A stretch of DNA of 39,865 nt from contig JAUIKA010000002.1 of the NCBI GenBank assembly GCA_030430995.1, positions 1 through 39,865 of the forward strand, given 5' to 3'. Of this stretch, positions 19,807-30,160 are shown in pieces; within the stretch, counting starts at the first letter, position 1, and each line of letters starts with the position of its first letter. The notes beneath the pieces are model-generated. The model was not told where the DNA came from, searched no databases, and saw nothing but the letters and a program-made list of their open reading frames with translations. A program made the translations under genes and the position numbers. The stretch is from Alphaproteobacteria bacterium. GTDB lineage: Bacteria; Pseudomonadota; Alphaproteobacteria; Rickettsiales; Rickettsiaceae.

Positions 19807-21603
19807 TCACTTATCAATCCTCAGAGCTGCTATGAATGCAGATTGTGGAACTTCCACTCTCCCTATAGATCTCATTTTTTTCTTTCCTGCTTTTTGTTTT
19901 TCTAAAAGTTTTCTTTTTCTAGATATATCACCTCCATAACATTTGGCTGTTACATCTTTCCTCATAGCTTTTATATTTTCTCTGGCTATTATCTTACCGC
20001 CTATACTAGCTTGAATTGGCACCTGAAAAAGATGCTGAGGTATCAGATCCTTTAATTTTTTACATATCTCTCTACCCCTGCCCTCTGCTCTCATTTTTGG
20101 TATTACCAGAGCTAAAGAATCTGCACTCTCGCCATTTATTAATATAGATAATTTCACCAAATCACTATTTTTATAACTATTCATTTCCCAGTCAAAGCTT
20201 GCATAGCCCTTAGAACAAGATTTAAGCTTATCATAAAAATCAAATATAATCTCATTTAATGGTAATAAATATGCAACAATAACTCTACCAGATGTATAGT
20301 TCATTGAAATTTGGCTCCCCCTCCTATCTTCACATAAGGCAAGTATATTCCCTACGAATTCATCTGGCACTATAATGGTTGCCTTCACCCATGGCTCCTG
20401 CGCATATTCAATTTTTGTTGGATCTGGCCATTCAACAGGATTCTGTATATAAACCTCATTACCTTTCTTTAGCTTAACCTTATAACCAACACTAGGAGCA
20501 GTGGTAATTATATCTACTTCGAATTCTCTGCTGAGCCTTTCTTGGAATATCTCCAGATGCAAAAGTCCAAGGAAACCACATCTAAACCCTAAACCTAAAA
20601 TAGATGAGCTTTCCTTTTCATAAGAAAAGCTAGAGTCATTTAGGCTAAGCTTCTCTATAGCCTCCCTTAATTTATCAAACTCACTATTCTCTATTGGGTA
20701 TATACTGCAAAAAACGACTGAAAGCTGTGGTTTGAAACCTGGCAACTTCTCTGTTACAGTATCATTAAAATTAACAATTGTATCACCAACTTTACAATCT
20801 GAAACATTTTTAATATTTGCAATGAAGAAACCTACTTCACCAGCTTCCAATTTATCACAATATTCTTTCTTAGGTGAAAAATATCCAGGATTTTCTATTG
20901 TATATACAGAGCCTGTTGATAACATCTTTACTTTCTGTCCTTTATATATAGAACCTTGCAAAACCCTTACAAGTATTATTATTCCTAGATATTTATCATA
21001 CCAACTATCTATTAATAGAGCCTTTAATGCTTCCCCTGGTATATCCTTGGGGGGAGGTAGATTTTTTATAACAGCTTCTAATACATCATTTATACCTATG
21101 CCCTGTTTTGCTGATATATTAATGCTGTTAGATGTATCTATACCAATTACATCTTCAACTTCTTTCTTTACTCTTTCTGGGTCTGCAGCTGGAAGATCTA
21201 TTTTATTGAGTACCAATAATATTTCATGGTTATTATCCATGGCATGGTAAACATTAGCTAAAGTTTGCGCCTGAACCCCTTGGCTTGCATCTACAACCAA
21301 TATAGAGCCTTCACAAGCAGCAAGTGACCTATTCACTTCATATGCAAAGTCAACATGGCCTGGCGTGTCTATCAAGTTAAATTGATAGATATGGCCATCT
21401 GAAGCTTTATACATAAGCTTCACAGCCTGCGCTTTAATCGTAATGCCCCTCTCCTGCTCCAGATCCATAGAATCCAAAACCTGAGACTTCATTTCTCTAT
21501 CTTCAAGGCCACCACAAAGCTGTATTAGCCTATCTGCAAGGGTAGACTTTCCATGGTCTATATGCGCAATGATAGCAAAATTTCTTATATATTTTTTATC
21601 CAT
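19807..21603 (-). CDS. lepA: Elongation factor 4 (LepA)
   Basis: 598 aa; [47 protein letters not shown]-terminal [25 protein letters not shown]. Confidence 0.97.
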   Translation of the reverse strand: MDKKYIRNFAIIAHIDHGKSTLADRLIQLCGGLEDREMKSQVLDSMDLEQERGITIKAQAVKLMYKASDGHIYQFNLIDTPGHVDFAYEVNRSLAACEGSILVVDASQGVQAQTLANVYHAMDNNHEILLVLNKIDLPAADPERVKKEVEDVIGIDTSNSINISAKQGIGINDVLEAVIKNLPPPKDIPGEALKALLIDSWYDKYLGIIILVRVLQGSIYKGQKVKMLSTGSVYTIENPGYFSPKKEYCDKLEAGEVGFFIANIKNVSDCKVGDTIVNFNDTVTEKLPGFKPQLSVVFCSIYPIENSEFDKLREAIEKLSLNDSSFSYEKESSSILGLGFRCGFLGLLHLEIFQERLSREFEVDIITTAPSVGYKVKLKKGNEVYIQNPVEWPDPTKIEYAQEPWVKATIIVPDEFVGNILALCEDRRGSQISMNYTSGRVIVAYLLPLNEIIFDFYDKLKSCSKGYASFDWEMNSYKNSDLVKLSILINGESADSLALVIPKMRAEGRGREICKKLKDLIPQHLFQVPIQASIGGKIIARENIKAMRKDVTAKCYGGDISRKRKLLEKQKAGKKKMRSIGRVEVPQSAFIAALRIDK

Positions 21604-21660
21604 AAAATAGTATTATTATACCCTAGTGTAGCACTGTATCAAATTAACACATATTTTAAC

Positions 21661-22281
21661 ATGAGGTTTGCAATATTTTTAATATTATTTTCAACAATAT
21701 TAACAAATGCATATGATGAAAGGGTTCTAGAACTGAAAAACACTGATATCAGCATAGGCATTGCTTCTGCCCCTATAAAAATGATAGAATATTCTTCCTT
21801 TACATGCCATGCTTGCGCTGCATATCATAACACCCTGTTTTCATTAATAAAAACTCAATATATAGATACAGGAAAAATATTCTATATCCTGAGGGAATCT
21901 ATAGCATATAAGCAAGACTTAGATGCATCAATGCTAATAAGATGTTACAGCCCCAATGAAATGTTTGAAAATATAGAGTATTTATTTCAGAAGCAATCTC
22001 AATGGGTATATAATAAAAATTACAATATATTTCTTGAGAATTTTGCTCAAAGTAAAGGCATATCAAAAGATGAGTACCAAAAATGCTTAAATAATGATAA
22101 AATCACAGATATATTAATGGAAAATACAATGGACCTTGTGAATAACCTTAATGTAAATGCTACACCTATATTTATAATAAATAAGAAGATAGTGAGAGGT
22201 TTCCATCGCCAAGAAATATTAAAAATAATAGAAAACGAGATAAAAAATGCACAGCCCGATACATCAGTTTATAGTAAATAA
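21661..22281 (+). CDS. DsbA-family thioredoxin-fold periplasmic protein, CHAC active site
   Basis: ORF track begins at 21553, but the ATG at 21661 gives signal peptide MRFAIFLILFSTILTNA. SSFTCHACAAYH and cis-Pro region NATPIFIINKK. Confidence 0.8.
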   Translation: MRFAIFLILFSTILTNAYDERVLELKNTDISIGIASAPIKMIEYSSFTCHACAAYHNTLFSLIKTQYIDTGKIFYILRESIAYKQDLDASMLIRCYSPNEMFENIEYLFQKQSQWVYNKNYNIFLENFAQSKGISKDEYQKCLNNDKITDILMENTMDLVNNLNVNATPIFIINKKIVRGFHRQEILKIIENEIKNAQPDTSVYSK

Positions 22282-22972
22282 AATATTCAATCTTAATTTA
22301 AGTGGCGTAGATATAAGCATCACTAACTCAAGCATGTCTGTGGTAGTTGTTATGGCGGGGATTTGCTTTGGATTTATGTTAGCACTTAAAAACACCTCTA
22401 TAATTCCCTCTAAAGCACAGGCCGCTATTGAGATATTAGATGACTTTATAAGAGACCTTGTGCTGAAAAACATAGGAGAAAAAGGTAAAAATCTTGTGCC
22501 ATTTGTTATGAGCGTATTCATGTTTGTGTTATGCGCTAATATAGTAGGCCTCTTCCCTACCGTATTTGCATGCACAAGTAGCTTTATAGTCAATTTTACA
22601 TTAGCAATAGTAGTATTTATGTCATGTTTAGTAATAGGGCTTATTAAACATGGATTTAAATTTTTCTCTCTATTTGCACCAGCAGGGATGCCAAAAATAT
22701 TATTACCTTTAATAATATTGATTGAGCTTTTCACATTCCTTGCACGCCCTTTGGTGCTTGCTTTGCGTCTTACAGCCAACATGGTTGCAGGGCATATTTT
22801 ATTGGAAGTACTTGCTGGTTTTGCAGCTACTATATGGCTTTTTGCAAAATTACTTCCTATAGGTTTGGTAGCAATATTTACAGGTTTTGAGATATTTGTA
22901 GCAATTTTACAAGCGTATATATTTGCTATTTTATCTTGTTTATATTTGAGTGATGCTATAAACTTACATTAG
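22247..22972 (+). CDS. atpB: F0F1 ATP synthase subunit a
   Basis: 241 aa; start MHSPIHQFIV matches the canonical alphaproteobacterial N-terminus; RPLVLALRLTANMVAGHILLEVLAG with conserved Arg. Confidence 0.95.
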   Translation: MHSPIHQFIVNKIFNLNLSGVDISITNSSMSVVVVMAGICFGFMLALKNTSIIPSKAQAAIEILDDFIRDLVLKNIGEKGKNLVPFVMSVFMFVLCANIVGLFPTVFACTSSFIVNFTLAIVVFMSCLVIGLIKHGFKFFSLFAPAGMPKILLPLIILIELFTFLARPLVLALRLTANMVAGHILLEVLAGFAATIWLFAKLLPIGLVAIFTGFEIFVAILQAYIFAILSCLYLSDAINLH

Positions 22973-23003
22973 TTTTTTTATTAATTTATAAGATATTATT
23001 ATT

Positions 23004-23228
23004 ATGGATGTTAGCGGTTTAAAATTTATCGGTGTAGGACTTGCATGTTTTGGTATGCTAGGAGCTGCAATCGGTGTTGCAATGATATTTAACGCATTAT
23101 TGAACGGAGTTGCTCGCAACCCTTCTGCGGGAGAAAATATGCAAAAAATGGCACTTATAGGTGCTGGTCTTGTAGAAGCAATGGGACTATTCTCTTTTGT
23201 AATAGGAATTTTAATATTGTTCTCTTAA
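23004..23228 (+). CDS. atpE: F0F1 ATP synthase subunit c
   Basis: 74 aa hairpin; GVARNPSA loop and [10 protein letters not shown] with essential Glu. Confidence 0.96.
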   Translation: MDVSGLKFIGVGLACFGMLGAAIGVAMIFNALLNGVARNPSAGENMQKMALIGAGLVEAMGLFSFVIGILILFS

Positions 23229-23675
23229 ATGCAAGGGATGTTTGATATAGGCCTGGTATCTTCTCAGATTTTTTGGTTTTTACTAGGCTTTTCAGTGCTT
23301 TGTGGATTTTTCTATTTTTCTGTGTTTCCTAGATTGGGTAAATTATATTCTAAAAGGAAAAAGCATATCTCATCATATACTGACGATGCGAAGCAATTAA
23401 AACAGGAAGCAGAAAATCTACAAATAGCATATGAAAAACATAGTGAGGATATTTTGAAAGAAATAAGAGAGTTGAAAAATCTTAAAATACTAGATGACAA
23501 TCACTCTATAAATAAAATGAAAGCAAATTTTACTAATAAAATATCTAAAAGGCGTGTTTCATATAATGAAGATATTAGCGAATTAGAATCAATTGTAATT
23601 CAAGAATTAGAAGATAAAGCTAGTGTTTATGCATCTATGATTTTAACAAAATTAAATGATAAGGAAGGAAAATGA
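23229..23675 (+). CDS. atpF': F0F1 ATP synthase subunit b'
   Basis: 148 aa, one N-terminal TM then long helix; position between atpE and atpF. Confidence 0.85.
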   Translation: MQGMFDIGLVSSQIFWFLLGFSVLCGFFYFSVFPRLGKLYSKRKKHISSYTDDAKQLKQEAENLQIAYEKHSEDILKEIRELKNLKILDDNHSINKMKANFTNKISKRRVSYNEDISELESIVIQELEDKASVYASMILTKLNDKEGK

Positions 23676-24130
23676 TTGATATATGGCTTGCTGTAGGGTT
23701 TTTAATTATATTATTTGTTTCATTTAAAAGGATTGCCTCTTTTATAGATGCTAGCTTGAACGCAAAAATTGCATCTATAAAAGAAAATATAAATGAAGCA
23801 AAAAAAATCAAACAAGAAGCTCAACAATTATTACTCGATACTAAAAACCTTGTAGAGTCTTTACCTGAACAAAAGAGAAAATTAATTTCCCAAATGGAAA
23901 AGGAGGTAGAAACTCTAAAAGAAGAAAATTTAATCTTACATAAGCAAGAGTTAAAAGATATAGAATTAGACTTTGAAGCAGAAATGACTAAAAAGGAGTT
24001 TGCCTATTCTATGAAAATGAAAAAAGCTGCGTCAGATATAATAATATCGCATTTAAAGGATTATATTGCCAAAAAACCAAAAACTTTGGTAGAGCTTGGA
24101 ATAAAGCTATGCGATGTCAAACATGACTAA
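23672..24130 (+). CDS. atpF: F0F1 ATP synthase subunit b
   Basis: 152 aa, one TM then long charged helix (RIASFIDASLNAKIASIKENINEAKKIKQEAQQLL); ATGA overlap with the preceding gene. Confidence 0.88.
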   Translation: MIDIWLAVGFLIILFVSFKRIASFIDASLNAKIASIKENINEAKKIKQEAQQLLLDTKNLVESLPEQKRKLISQMEKEVETLKEENLILHKQELKDIELDFEAEMTKKEFAYSMKMKKAASDIIISHLKDYIAKKPKTLVELGIKLCDVKHD

Positions 24131-25031
24131 TCAAGCCATTGAAATCAAAAATCTATCTAAGCAATACGGAGCTGGCAATATTGCTTTACATGACTTATCT
24201 TTAGAAATCCCTAAAGGGAGTTTCTTCTGTTTACTTGGCCCAAATGGTGCCGGTAAATCAACTATTATCAATATCATTGCAGGGCTTGTAAAAAAAACCT
24301 CAGGAAAAATAAAAATATTAGGAGTAGACATAGATCAAGACCCATATATGGCTAAATCTTTACTTGGAATAGTGCCACAAGAAATTAATTTAGATGTATA
24401 TATACCAATAAAGGATATGTTAAAAACATATGCTGGCTTCTATGGAAAAAATGTATCTTACTCTTACATAATGGATATATTATCTGACCTAGGGCTGCAA
24501 GACAAGGCGAACGAAACATCCAGGGCCCTTTCAGGGGGTATGAAAAGAAGGATGCTAATTGCAAAAGCTATAATACATAAGCCAAAAGTTCTTATATTAG
24601 ATGAGCCAAGCGCAGGTGTAGATATCAAACTAAGAGATTCTATATGGGAATATTGCAAAAAGCTTAATAAAGATGGTGTGACTATTATACTCACAACGCA
24701 TTACATGGAAGAAGCAGAAAACCTATGTAATAAAGTTGCTTTCATAAATAGAGGAGAAATAATCAGATGCGGAGATATGGATAGCTTACTTAAACAATAT
24801 GGATCCAAAAAAATACATATTGAGTTTAAAGAGAAATGTGACATTTTTAATAAACTAAAACCCCTCTCTGAGCATATATCGCAAGATTCAGAAAAAAGCA
24901 TCAGCTTAGTATTGGATGACACGAAGCTTCCTGAAGTAATCAGCGCCATGAATGAATTTTCAAAATATATTAAAGCTTTCTGGTCCAGCAGACCGAAGTT
25001 AGAAGATATATTTAAAAATGTAATATCTTAA
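24114..25031 (+). CDS. ABC transporter ATP-binding protein
   Basis: 305 aa; Walker A GPNGAGKST, signature LSGGMKRRM, Walker B VLILDEPSAGVD, H-loop TTHYMEEAE (CcmA/NodI-like). Confidence 0.93.
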   Translation: MSNMTNQAIEIKNLSKQYGAGNIALHDLSLEIPKGSFFCLLGPNGAGKSTIINIIAGLVKKTSGKIKILGVDIDQDPYMAKSLLGIVPQEINLDVYIPIKDMLKTYAGFYGKNVSYSYIMDILSDLGLQDKANETSRALSGGMKRRMLIAKAIIHKPKVLILDEPSAGVDIKLRDSIWEYCKKLNKDGVTIILTTHYMEEAENLCNKVAFINRGEIIRCGDMDSLLKQYGSKKIHIEFKEKCDIFNKLKPLSEHISQDSEKSISLVLDDTKLPEVISAMNEFSKYIKAFWSSRPKLEDIFKNVIS

Positions 25032-25152
25032 TATTATTACCATATATTTCAGATATAAATATATTGCATAATTATTATTATTCATATCAAAATATTACTG
25101 GACCTAGAAATAATAATAATGTATAAAGAAACCATAGCTATGTAATATTTTT

Positions 25153-25626
25153 ATGAAATTTATATTTAAAATTATAGCAGTATTAGCATTAATATTGGGC
25201 ATATATTTATTATACCAAAAAGACTCTGTGCAAAATATACTAAGACAATATCTGCCTGAATACTCCAAGAGCTCTGCAAAAACAGAAAATAACCATGAAC
25301 CACAACAGGAGAAAGAGAATATAGTTCAAAACCAAGAAAGCCATGCTGCTATAGAAAATCACCAGCAAGAAGAACATAATCCACATGCATCTATAATAGA
25401 GAAAGAAAAAAAGGAATTATTATTCTATAAATTATGGTACCAAACCACCATCAAATTCTTATTAGATGAAAATTATAAAGATGAAATGCTGATGCTAAAA
25501 GCTAGCTATATTCCACATGATTTAGAAACTATGTTGCAAAATATGAGTATTAAAAATAAACATATTGTGCCTAGACCTTTCTCTTATGTTATCCAAATTA
25601 ACAAAGCTGATAGCTATAGTAAATAA
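25153..25626 (+). CDS. Small single-TM hypothetical protein
   Basis: 157 aa; N-terminal TM then Gln/Glu/Asn-rich linker and short helical C-terminus; directly precedes the HemY-like gene. Confidence 0.65.
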   Translation: MKFIFKIIAVLALILGIYLLYQKDSVQNILRQYLPEYSKSSAKTENNHEPQQEKENIVQNQESHAAIENHQQEEHNPHASIIEKEKKELLFYKLWYQTTIKFLLDENYKDEMLMLKASYIPHDLETMLQNMSIKNKHIVPRPFSYVIQINKADSYSK

Positions 25627-25684
25627 CTTCTTAAAGAATTTATTTGATAGCATTAGAAGTAAAGAACTATCTAAATAAGGCTTT

Positions 25685-26599
25685 ATGATGTGTAATTTTA
25701 GAATATTTGTCTTATTAATTGTCTCTGTAATATCATATACATTTGGAAGACAATTCATTAACTCTGACAGCTATATAACTATAACCATATTAGGGTATGA
25801 AATTACATCTACATGTTTTTGCTTCATTACTATCATAATAGCTTTATTCTTTTTATTAAAAGCATTTTTTGGCATATTTTGTTGTTTTAAAAGATCAGAA
25901 AAACCTTTAGATAGCTATAAAAAAATTACCGCCGCTTATAGAAACATCATAACTAAAAATAAATATTCTTCTAGAAAAATAATTGAGTCTATAATAAAGA
26001 AAATATCTAAAAAATCTTTTGAAAAAGATGCATTTCTACTTGAAACATATGTAGCAACTGAATATGAACAGCAGGTAAGTGCATATTATAACCTTGCTAA
26101 ATTTCACCCTGAATATAGTAGATATGCTAATGCAAATCTAGCAAAAATATATTATAACTCTGGCTTATACGGCAAAGTCCTAGAGAAAATAGAATATATA
26201 GACCCTGCTATTGATAAAGAAATATTTATCAATACATATATAAGCTTAAAATTATGGGATAAGCTGGATGAATTTATAAGCAAAAACTTTACAGAAGACT
26301 TAAACAGTTATATATCCTCTATATATTATAAAGCTAGCACTCAGGATAAAGAAAATGAAAAGGCTTTATTGGAAAGAGCAATTAAATACTCACCTCACAA
26401 TAAGGAAATTTTTGAATATTACTGCTGTGAATTTAATTGTAATGAGTTTATATATAAAATATTAGAAAAAACAGAATCTATAGATTTATTTATAATATAT
26501 AGAAAATATTCAGATATAGAAGATATTGAAAGCATAATAAAGAAAATATATAAAGATAGTAGCATTATTGAGTGCCTTATGGAGCATTGTAAAAAGTGA
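25685..26599 (+). CDS. HemY-like membrane protein with helical (TPR-like) C-terminus
   Basis: 304 aa; two N-terminal TM segments separated by SDSYITITILGYEITSTCF as in HemY N-terminal domains; all-helical C-terminus. Confidence 0.6.
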   Translation: MMCNFRIFVLLIVSVISYTFGRQFINSDSYITITILGYEITSTCFCFITIIIALFFLLKAFFGIFCCFKRSEKPLDSYKKITAAYRNIITKNKYSSRKIIESIIKKISKKSFEKDAFLLETYVATEYEQQVSAYYNLAKFHPEYSRYANANLAKIYYNSGLYGKVLEKIEYIDPAIDKEIFINTYISLKLWDKLDEFISKNFTEDLNSYISSIYYKASTQDKENEKALLERAIKYSPHNKEIFEYYCCEFNCNEFIYKILEKTESIDLFIIYRKYSDIEDIESIIKKIYKDSSIIECLMEHCKK

Positions 26600-27477
26600 T
26601 AGTGATTTGTGGCCCCACTGCTTCTGGCAAATCCCGAGCTGCTAAGATTCTTGCAAAAAAATTAGGGCAAACAGCTATTATTAATGCAGATTCTATGCAA
26701 GTCTATTCCGGCATAGAAATAATTACAGATTCCCCATCTGAGCAAGATAAGAAAGAAATCCCACATAAGTTATATAACTATATCAAATTAAGTGATGATA
26801 CTTATTCTGTAGCTAGATATATATCTGACTCTAAAGCTTCTATAGATAAATGTTTAGAAGAATCAATTGTGCCTATAATAGTTGGTGGCACTGGTATGTA
26901 TATCAAAAGCTTATTATATGGAATGGATAATATACCTGACGTTCCTAAAGCTATGGTAAAAGAAATATCTGATATGCTTCGTGAGGAAGGGTTTTTAGCA
27001 TTTAAAAATAAAATAAGCAATATTCATCCTCATTTTAACAAATACCAAGACCCTCAAAGGCTTATAAGGGCTTATTGCGTATATATTCACACAGGGAAAT
27101 TAATAGAAGAATTCTATACTAATAAAACAAAGGGGTATAACTGTAAAGTGATATACATAAAGCCAGAGAGAGATATCCTATATGAAAGATGCAATAAACG
27201 TATGGAAGAAATGCTAAGCAATGGGGGGCTAGATGAAATAAAACATGTAATTAAACTCTCAGCACTACATATAAAAGCTATAGGGATAAAAGAAATATCT
27301 TGTTTCCTCTCAGGAGAAATAAATTATAAAACGGCTGTAGAGAAGGCAAAACAGGCGACAAGGAATTATGCAAAAAGGCAAATAACTTGGTTTAATAACC
27401 AGATTAATGCTGACTATATATTAAAAGATTTTGCTGAAATAGACAAAATAGATATAAATAGTCTACGAATTCTTTAA
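26596..27477 (+). CDS. miaA: tRNA dimethylallyltransferase
   Basis: 293 aa; GTG start overlapping the upstream stop (GTGA); GPTASGKSRAA, INADSMQVYSGIEI, VGGTGMYIKSLLYG, KQATRNYAKRQITWFN. Confidence 0.95.
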   Translation: MIVICGPTASGKSRAAKILAKKLGQTAIINADSMQVYSGIEIITDSPSEQDKKEIPHKLYNYIKLSDDTYSVARYISDSKASIDKCLEESIVPIIVGGTGMYIKSLLYGMDNIPDVPKAMVKEISDMLREEGFLAFKNKISNIHPHFNKYQDPQRLIRAYCVYIHTGKLIEEFYTNKTKGYNCKVIYIKPERDILYERCNKRMEEMLSNGGLDEIKHVIKLSALHIKAIGIKEISCFLSGEINYKTAVEKAKQATRNYAKRQITWFNNQINADYILKDFAEIDKIDINSLRIL

Positions 27478-27977
27478 TATATTGATAATTGCACTACTAA
27501 TATGGCATCTCTAGCCCTGCCCGCTATCTCTTCTATAAATAATGCAACAAATCTTAGCTATTCTACTGACAAAAATCTTACAAAAAACAATATTACTTTA
27601 ACCATACAAAATTTAACCTAAAAATGTTTTAGCGTGATATATAATTACAAAATAAAATATCAAAAGTTATAGGAAGTAGTTTGGATATCGCATTATAAAG
27701 CAAGAAAAAATATAAGGATACAGATAGCAATAAGGTGACTATTTTAGCGCATATATCAACATGTAGACTTTTAACTGGTATTTTAATAAAAAATAACAGA
27801 ATCTATAAGAGATATAGTAAATTATACAAAATCTTATCAAAGATATATATGATAACTAGTAATATTATAAGAGTAAGAAACACAAGATCTACTAATAGTA
27901 GTAATAGCCTCAGTTGCTCTGGCTATGTCGAATCTATATAAATCAGGTGAATAGTTAGTTATTATTCCTATATTTTC

Positions 27978-28502
27978 TTAATCACCATGAAGATCAATTT
28001 TTTGCCTCTCTTGTGGTTTTGAATATGCTTTTAATAGAGAAAGATTATATAATCCATCATCATCACACCCCTCTCCTTAATCTGCGCTGTCTCCATGCTC
28101 TGCTGTATATTGAACTAAGTATCTCTATTATCTCTTCTGAAATATTACCTAAAAAGCTTTCTTCTGCTTCTACAAATACTGAGCAAGTAGATTTCCTTTT
28201 ATCTAACTTCACCCCTCTCCATCATAGTAAAGAAAAATAGGATGTAAATCTCCATTTACCTTCATTTCAACATTAAAAGTAAGCAAGGTTGTATCCTATA
28301 GTTCACTTAAAGTATCTCTTAGCATTTGCTCATACGCTAGAGATTCTTTAGACATATCTCCTCCTGAAACAAAAACATTCACTTCACTACCAGGAGCAAA
28401 TCTGGTAAATAGTTGCCTTATATCTTGTTGAGCGATATCTCTCGCTATACCTCCTTTATTACCTGATTTAAAGACAAACCCAATATCAGCTTCTAACGGC
28501 AT
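27978..28502 (-). pseudogene. Decayed gene of unknown family (in-frame TAG plus frameshifts)
   Basis: MPLEADIGFVFKSG...MLRDTLSEL-TAG(28298-28296)-DTTLLTFNVEMKVNGDLHPIFLYYDGEG, then another frame GVKLDKRKSTCSVFVEAEESFLGNISEEIIEILSSIYSRAWRQRRLRRGV*, then DDDGLYNLSLLKAYSKPQERQKIDLHGD* ending at 27978. Confidence 0.6.
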
Positions 28503-28676
28503 GGCATATAATGATTCCCTTTCGGTAATATAATATTACCCTTTCTTTATTTCTTTCATATTAGTATTTGTGATAATGTAACACCTATAATAAGATCATT
28601 TGAAAATTTCTTATTTATATACCAAGCTATATACTACTTTATGTATTTTCTAAAATCCATGTTTTATTCTAATAAT

Positions 28677-30101
28677 TTAAACCACAAGATATAATAAACA
28701 TAGAAATAAAATAATAAAGAATATCAATAAAGATTGTCTAAATCCTAAATCTGGCAAATGCAAATCATAAATAGCTATCTTAGGTGCATTCAATATAGGT
28801 AGCCTTACTTTAAATGTTACAATAGCTAATGCTATTATTATACTCTGCTTTACTATATTGATATCATTAGATATATAAAATATTTTCATGAAAAAACAAA
28901 TAGAGAAAATACTTAAGAAAATAATAACATAATCAATGAAATATGAGATGGTATTGTCTATCTCTTTTCTAATAAGCTTCTTCAAAGCAGGATAAATAAA
29001 TCTTAAGCAATAAGATAGAGTAAAAATACTAGAAGTTATATCAAATAAGTAGCCTATACTAATTTGATTTTTAATAAAATATATTAAGCTAAAAGGAAGG
29101 GGAGATAATGAAAAACTAGCAAAGATAATAGAAACTAAATACAGTCTACTTGTGCATTGGCTTATCTCACCTATATATTCTATATGATATTTTTTATATA
29201 TCATGCCTGCTATTATGAATAGGAATAATTTTACTATGCTATGCGCAACTATATATTTAACAATAATTTCAGGGTTTTGTGTAAACAGCATAGATACTAC
29301 TATAAAGCTTACTTGTGCTATAGTTGAATAAGCTAATATATGCTTTATCTTTTTTGCATATAAAGCCTTAATACCAGCATAAGTCATGCTAACTATAGGA
29401 ATGGCAGATATATAGATGATATAAGGGTTTTGATGAATATATGTTATACCTATCCATTCATAATATATCTTCATTAGGCAAACCATACCCATAGTAACTA
29501 CTGCGACGCCGTGCAGCAAGCCACTGATAGGGTAATCTGCCACCATAGCTTTAGGCAGCCAAATATGGAAAGGAGCTATAGCAAGCTTCCCAACACCAAA
29601 CATAGACAAAGCTATTATTAAAGCTTGGCCAAGCGGAGTATATTGATGAAAATTTTCTAGTAAAAGCAATATAGGTAAAAATATAACAGCTGATACAGAG
29701 AATAAAATCAAACAATATGTTTTTAAAGATTCCATTTTACCCTCTGCTTTAGATAGATATATCATTGGAATGGTAATAAGGCTAAGTAGCTCATATAATA
29801 TAAATATATATATTTTATTATCCATTTCTTGCACTAAAAGTGTTGTATATGTAGCCAGTAGAATTCCTAGAAGTATATATGCTTTATTTTTATATGGTTG
29901 GAAATACTGGCTACTATATATAAAGGCAATAGGAAAAATGATATTAGCAATAGAGAAGAAAAATATATCTCCATTAGATGGAAAAAAGCTAAAAGAAACT
30001 ACTGAGTAAATACAAAATACTATAGCTGTTATATATAGAGAATAAATTTTACTAAACCTACTATATATAATCAAAACCAGACTTAGTAAAAAACTGCTCA
30101 T
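28677..30101 (-). CDS. Proton-conducting membrane transporter (NuoM/NuoN/MrpD-like) family protein
   Basis: 474 aa, highly hydrophobic; core GVGKLAIAPFHIWLPKAMVADYPISGLLHGVAVVTMG and HILAYSTIAQVSFI are hallmark antiporter-like motifs. Confidence 0.85.
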   Translation of the reverse strand: MSSFLLSLVLIIYSRFSKIYSLYITAIVFCIYSVVSFSFFPSNGDIFFFSIANIIFPIAFIYSSQYFQPYKNKAYILLGILLATYTTLLVQEMDNKIYIFILYELLSLITIPMIYLSKAEGKMESLKTYCLILFSVSAVIFLPILLLLENFHQYTPLGQALIIALSMFGVGKLAIAPFHIWLPKAMVADYPISGLLHGVAVVTMGMVCLMKIYYEWIGITYIHQNPYIIYISAIPIVSMTYAGIKALYAKKIKHILAYSTIAQVSFIVVSMLFTQNPEIIVKYIVAHSIVKLFLFIIAGMIYKKYHIEYIGEISQCTSRLYLVSIIFASFSLSPLPFSLIYFIKNQISIGYLFDITSSIFTLSYCLRFIYPALKKLIRKEIDNTISYFIDYVIIFLSIFSICFFMKIFYISNDINIVKQSIIIALAIVTFKVRLPILNAPKIAIYDLHLPDLGFRQSLLIFFIILFLCLLYLVV

Positions 30102-30160
30102 AATAGGGTTTTTAGCATTGATTATAACTTATTTTAAGCAAGCGGTATATTTTTATTACT

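Noticed and set aside
20732-21250. Plus-strand 172-aa ORF
   Set aside because: Antisense to lepA, which is unambiguous.
22264-22782. Minus-strand 172-aa ORF
   Set aside because: Antisense to atpB.
27735-28240. Plus ORFs 27735..27941 and 28013..28240 as genes
   Set aside because: No start context or protein-like features; the second is antisense to the minus-strand pseudogene and the first lies in the decayed region.
28296-28298. TAG as a programmed readthrough or selenocysteine/pyrrolysine-type recoding site
   Set aside because: The same locus has additional frameshifts shortly downstream, so decay is the simpler explanation.
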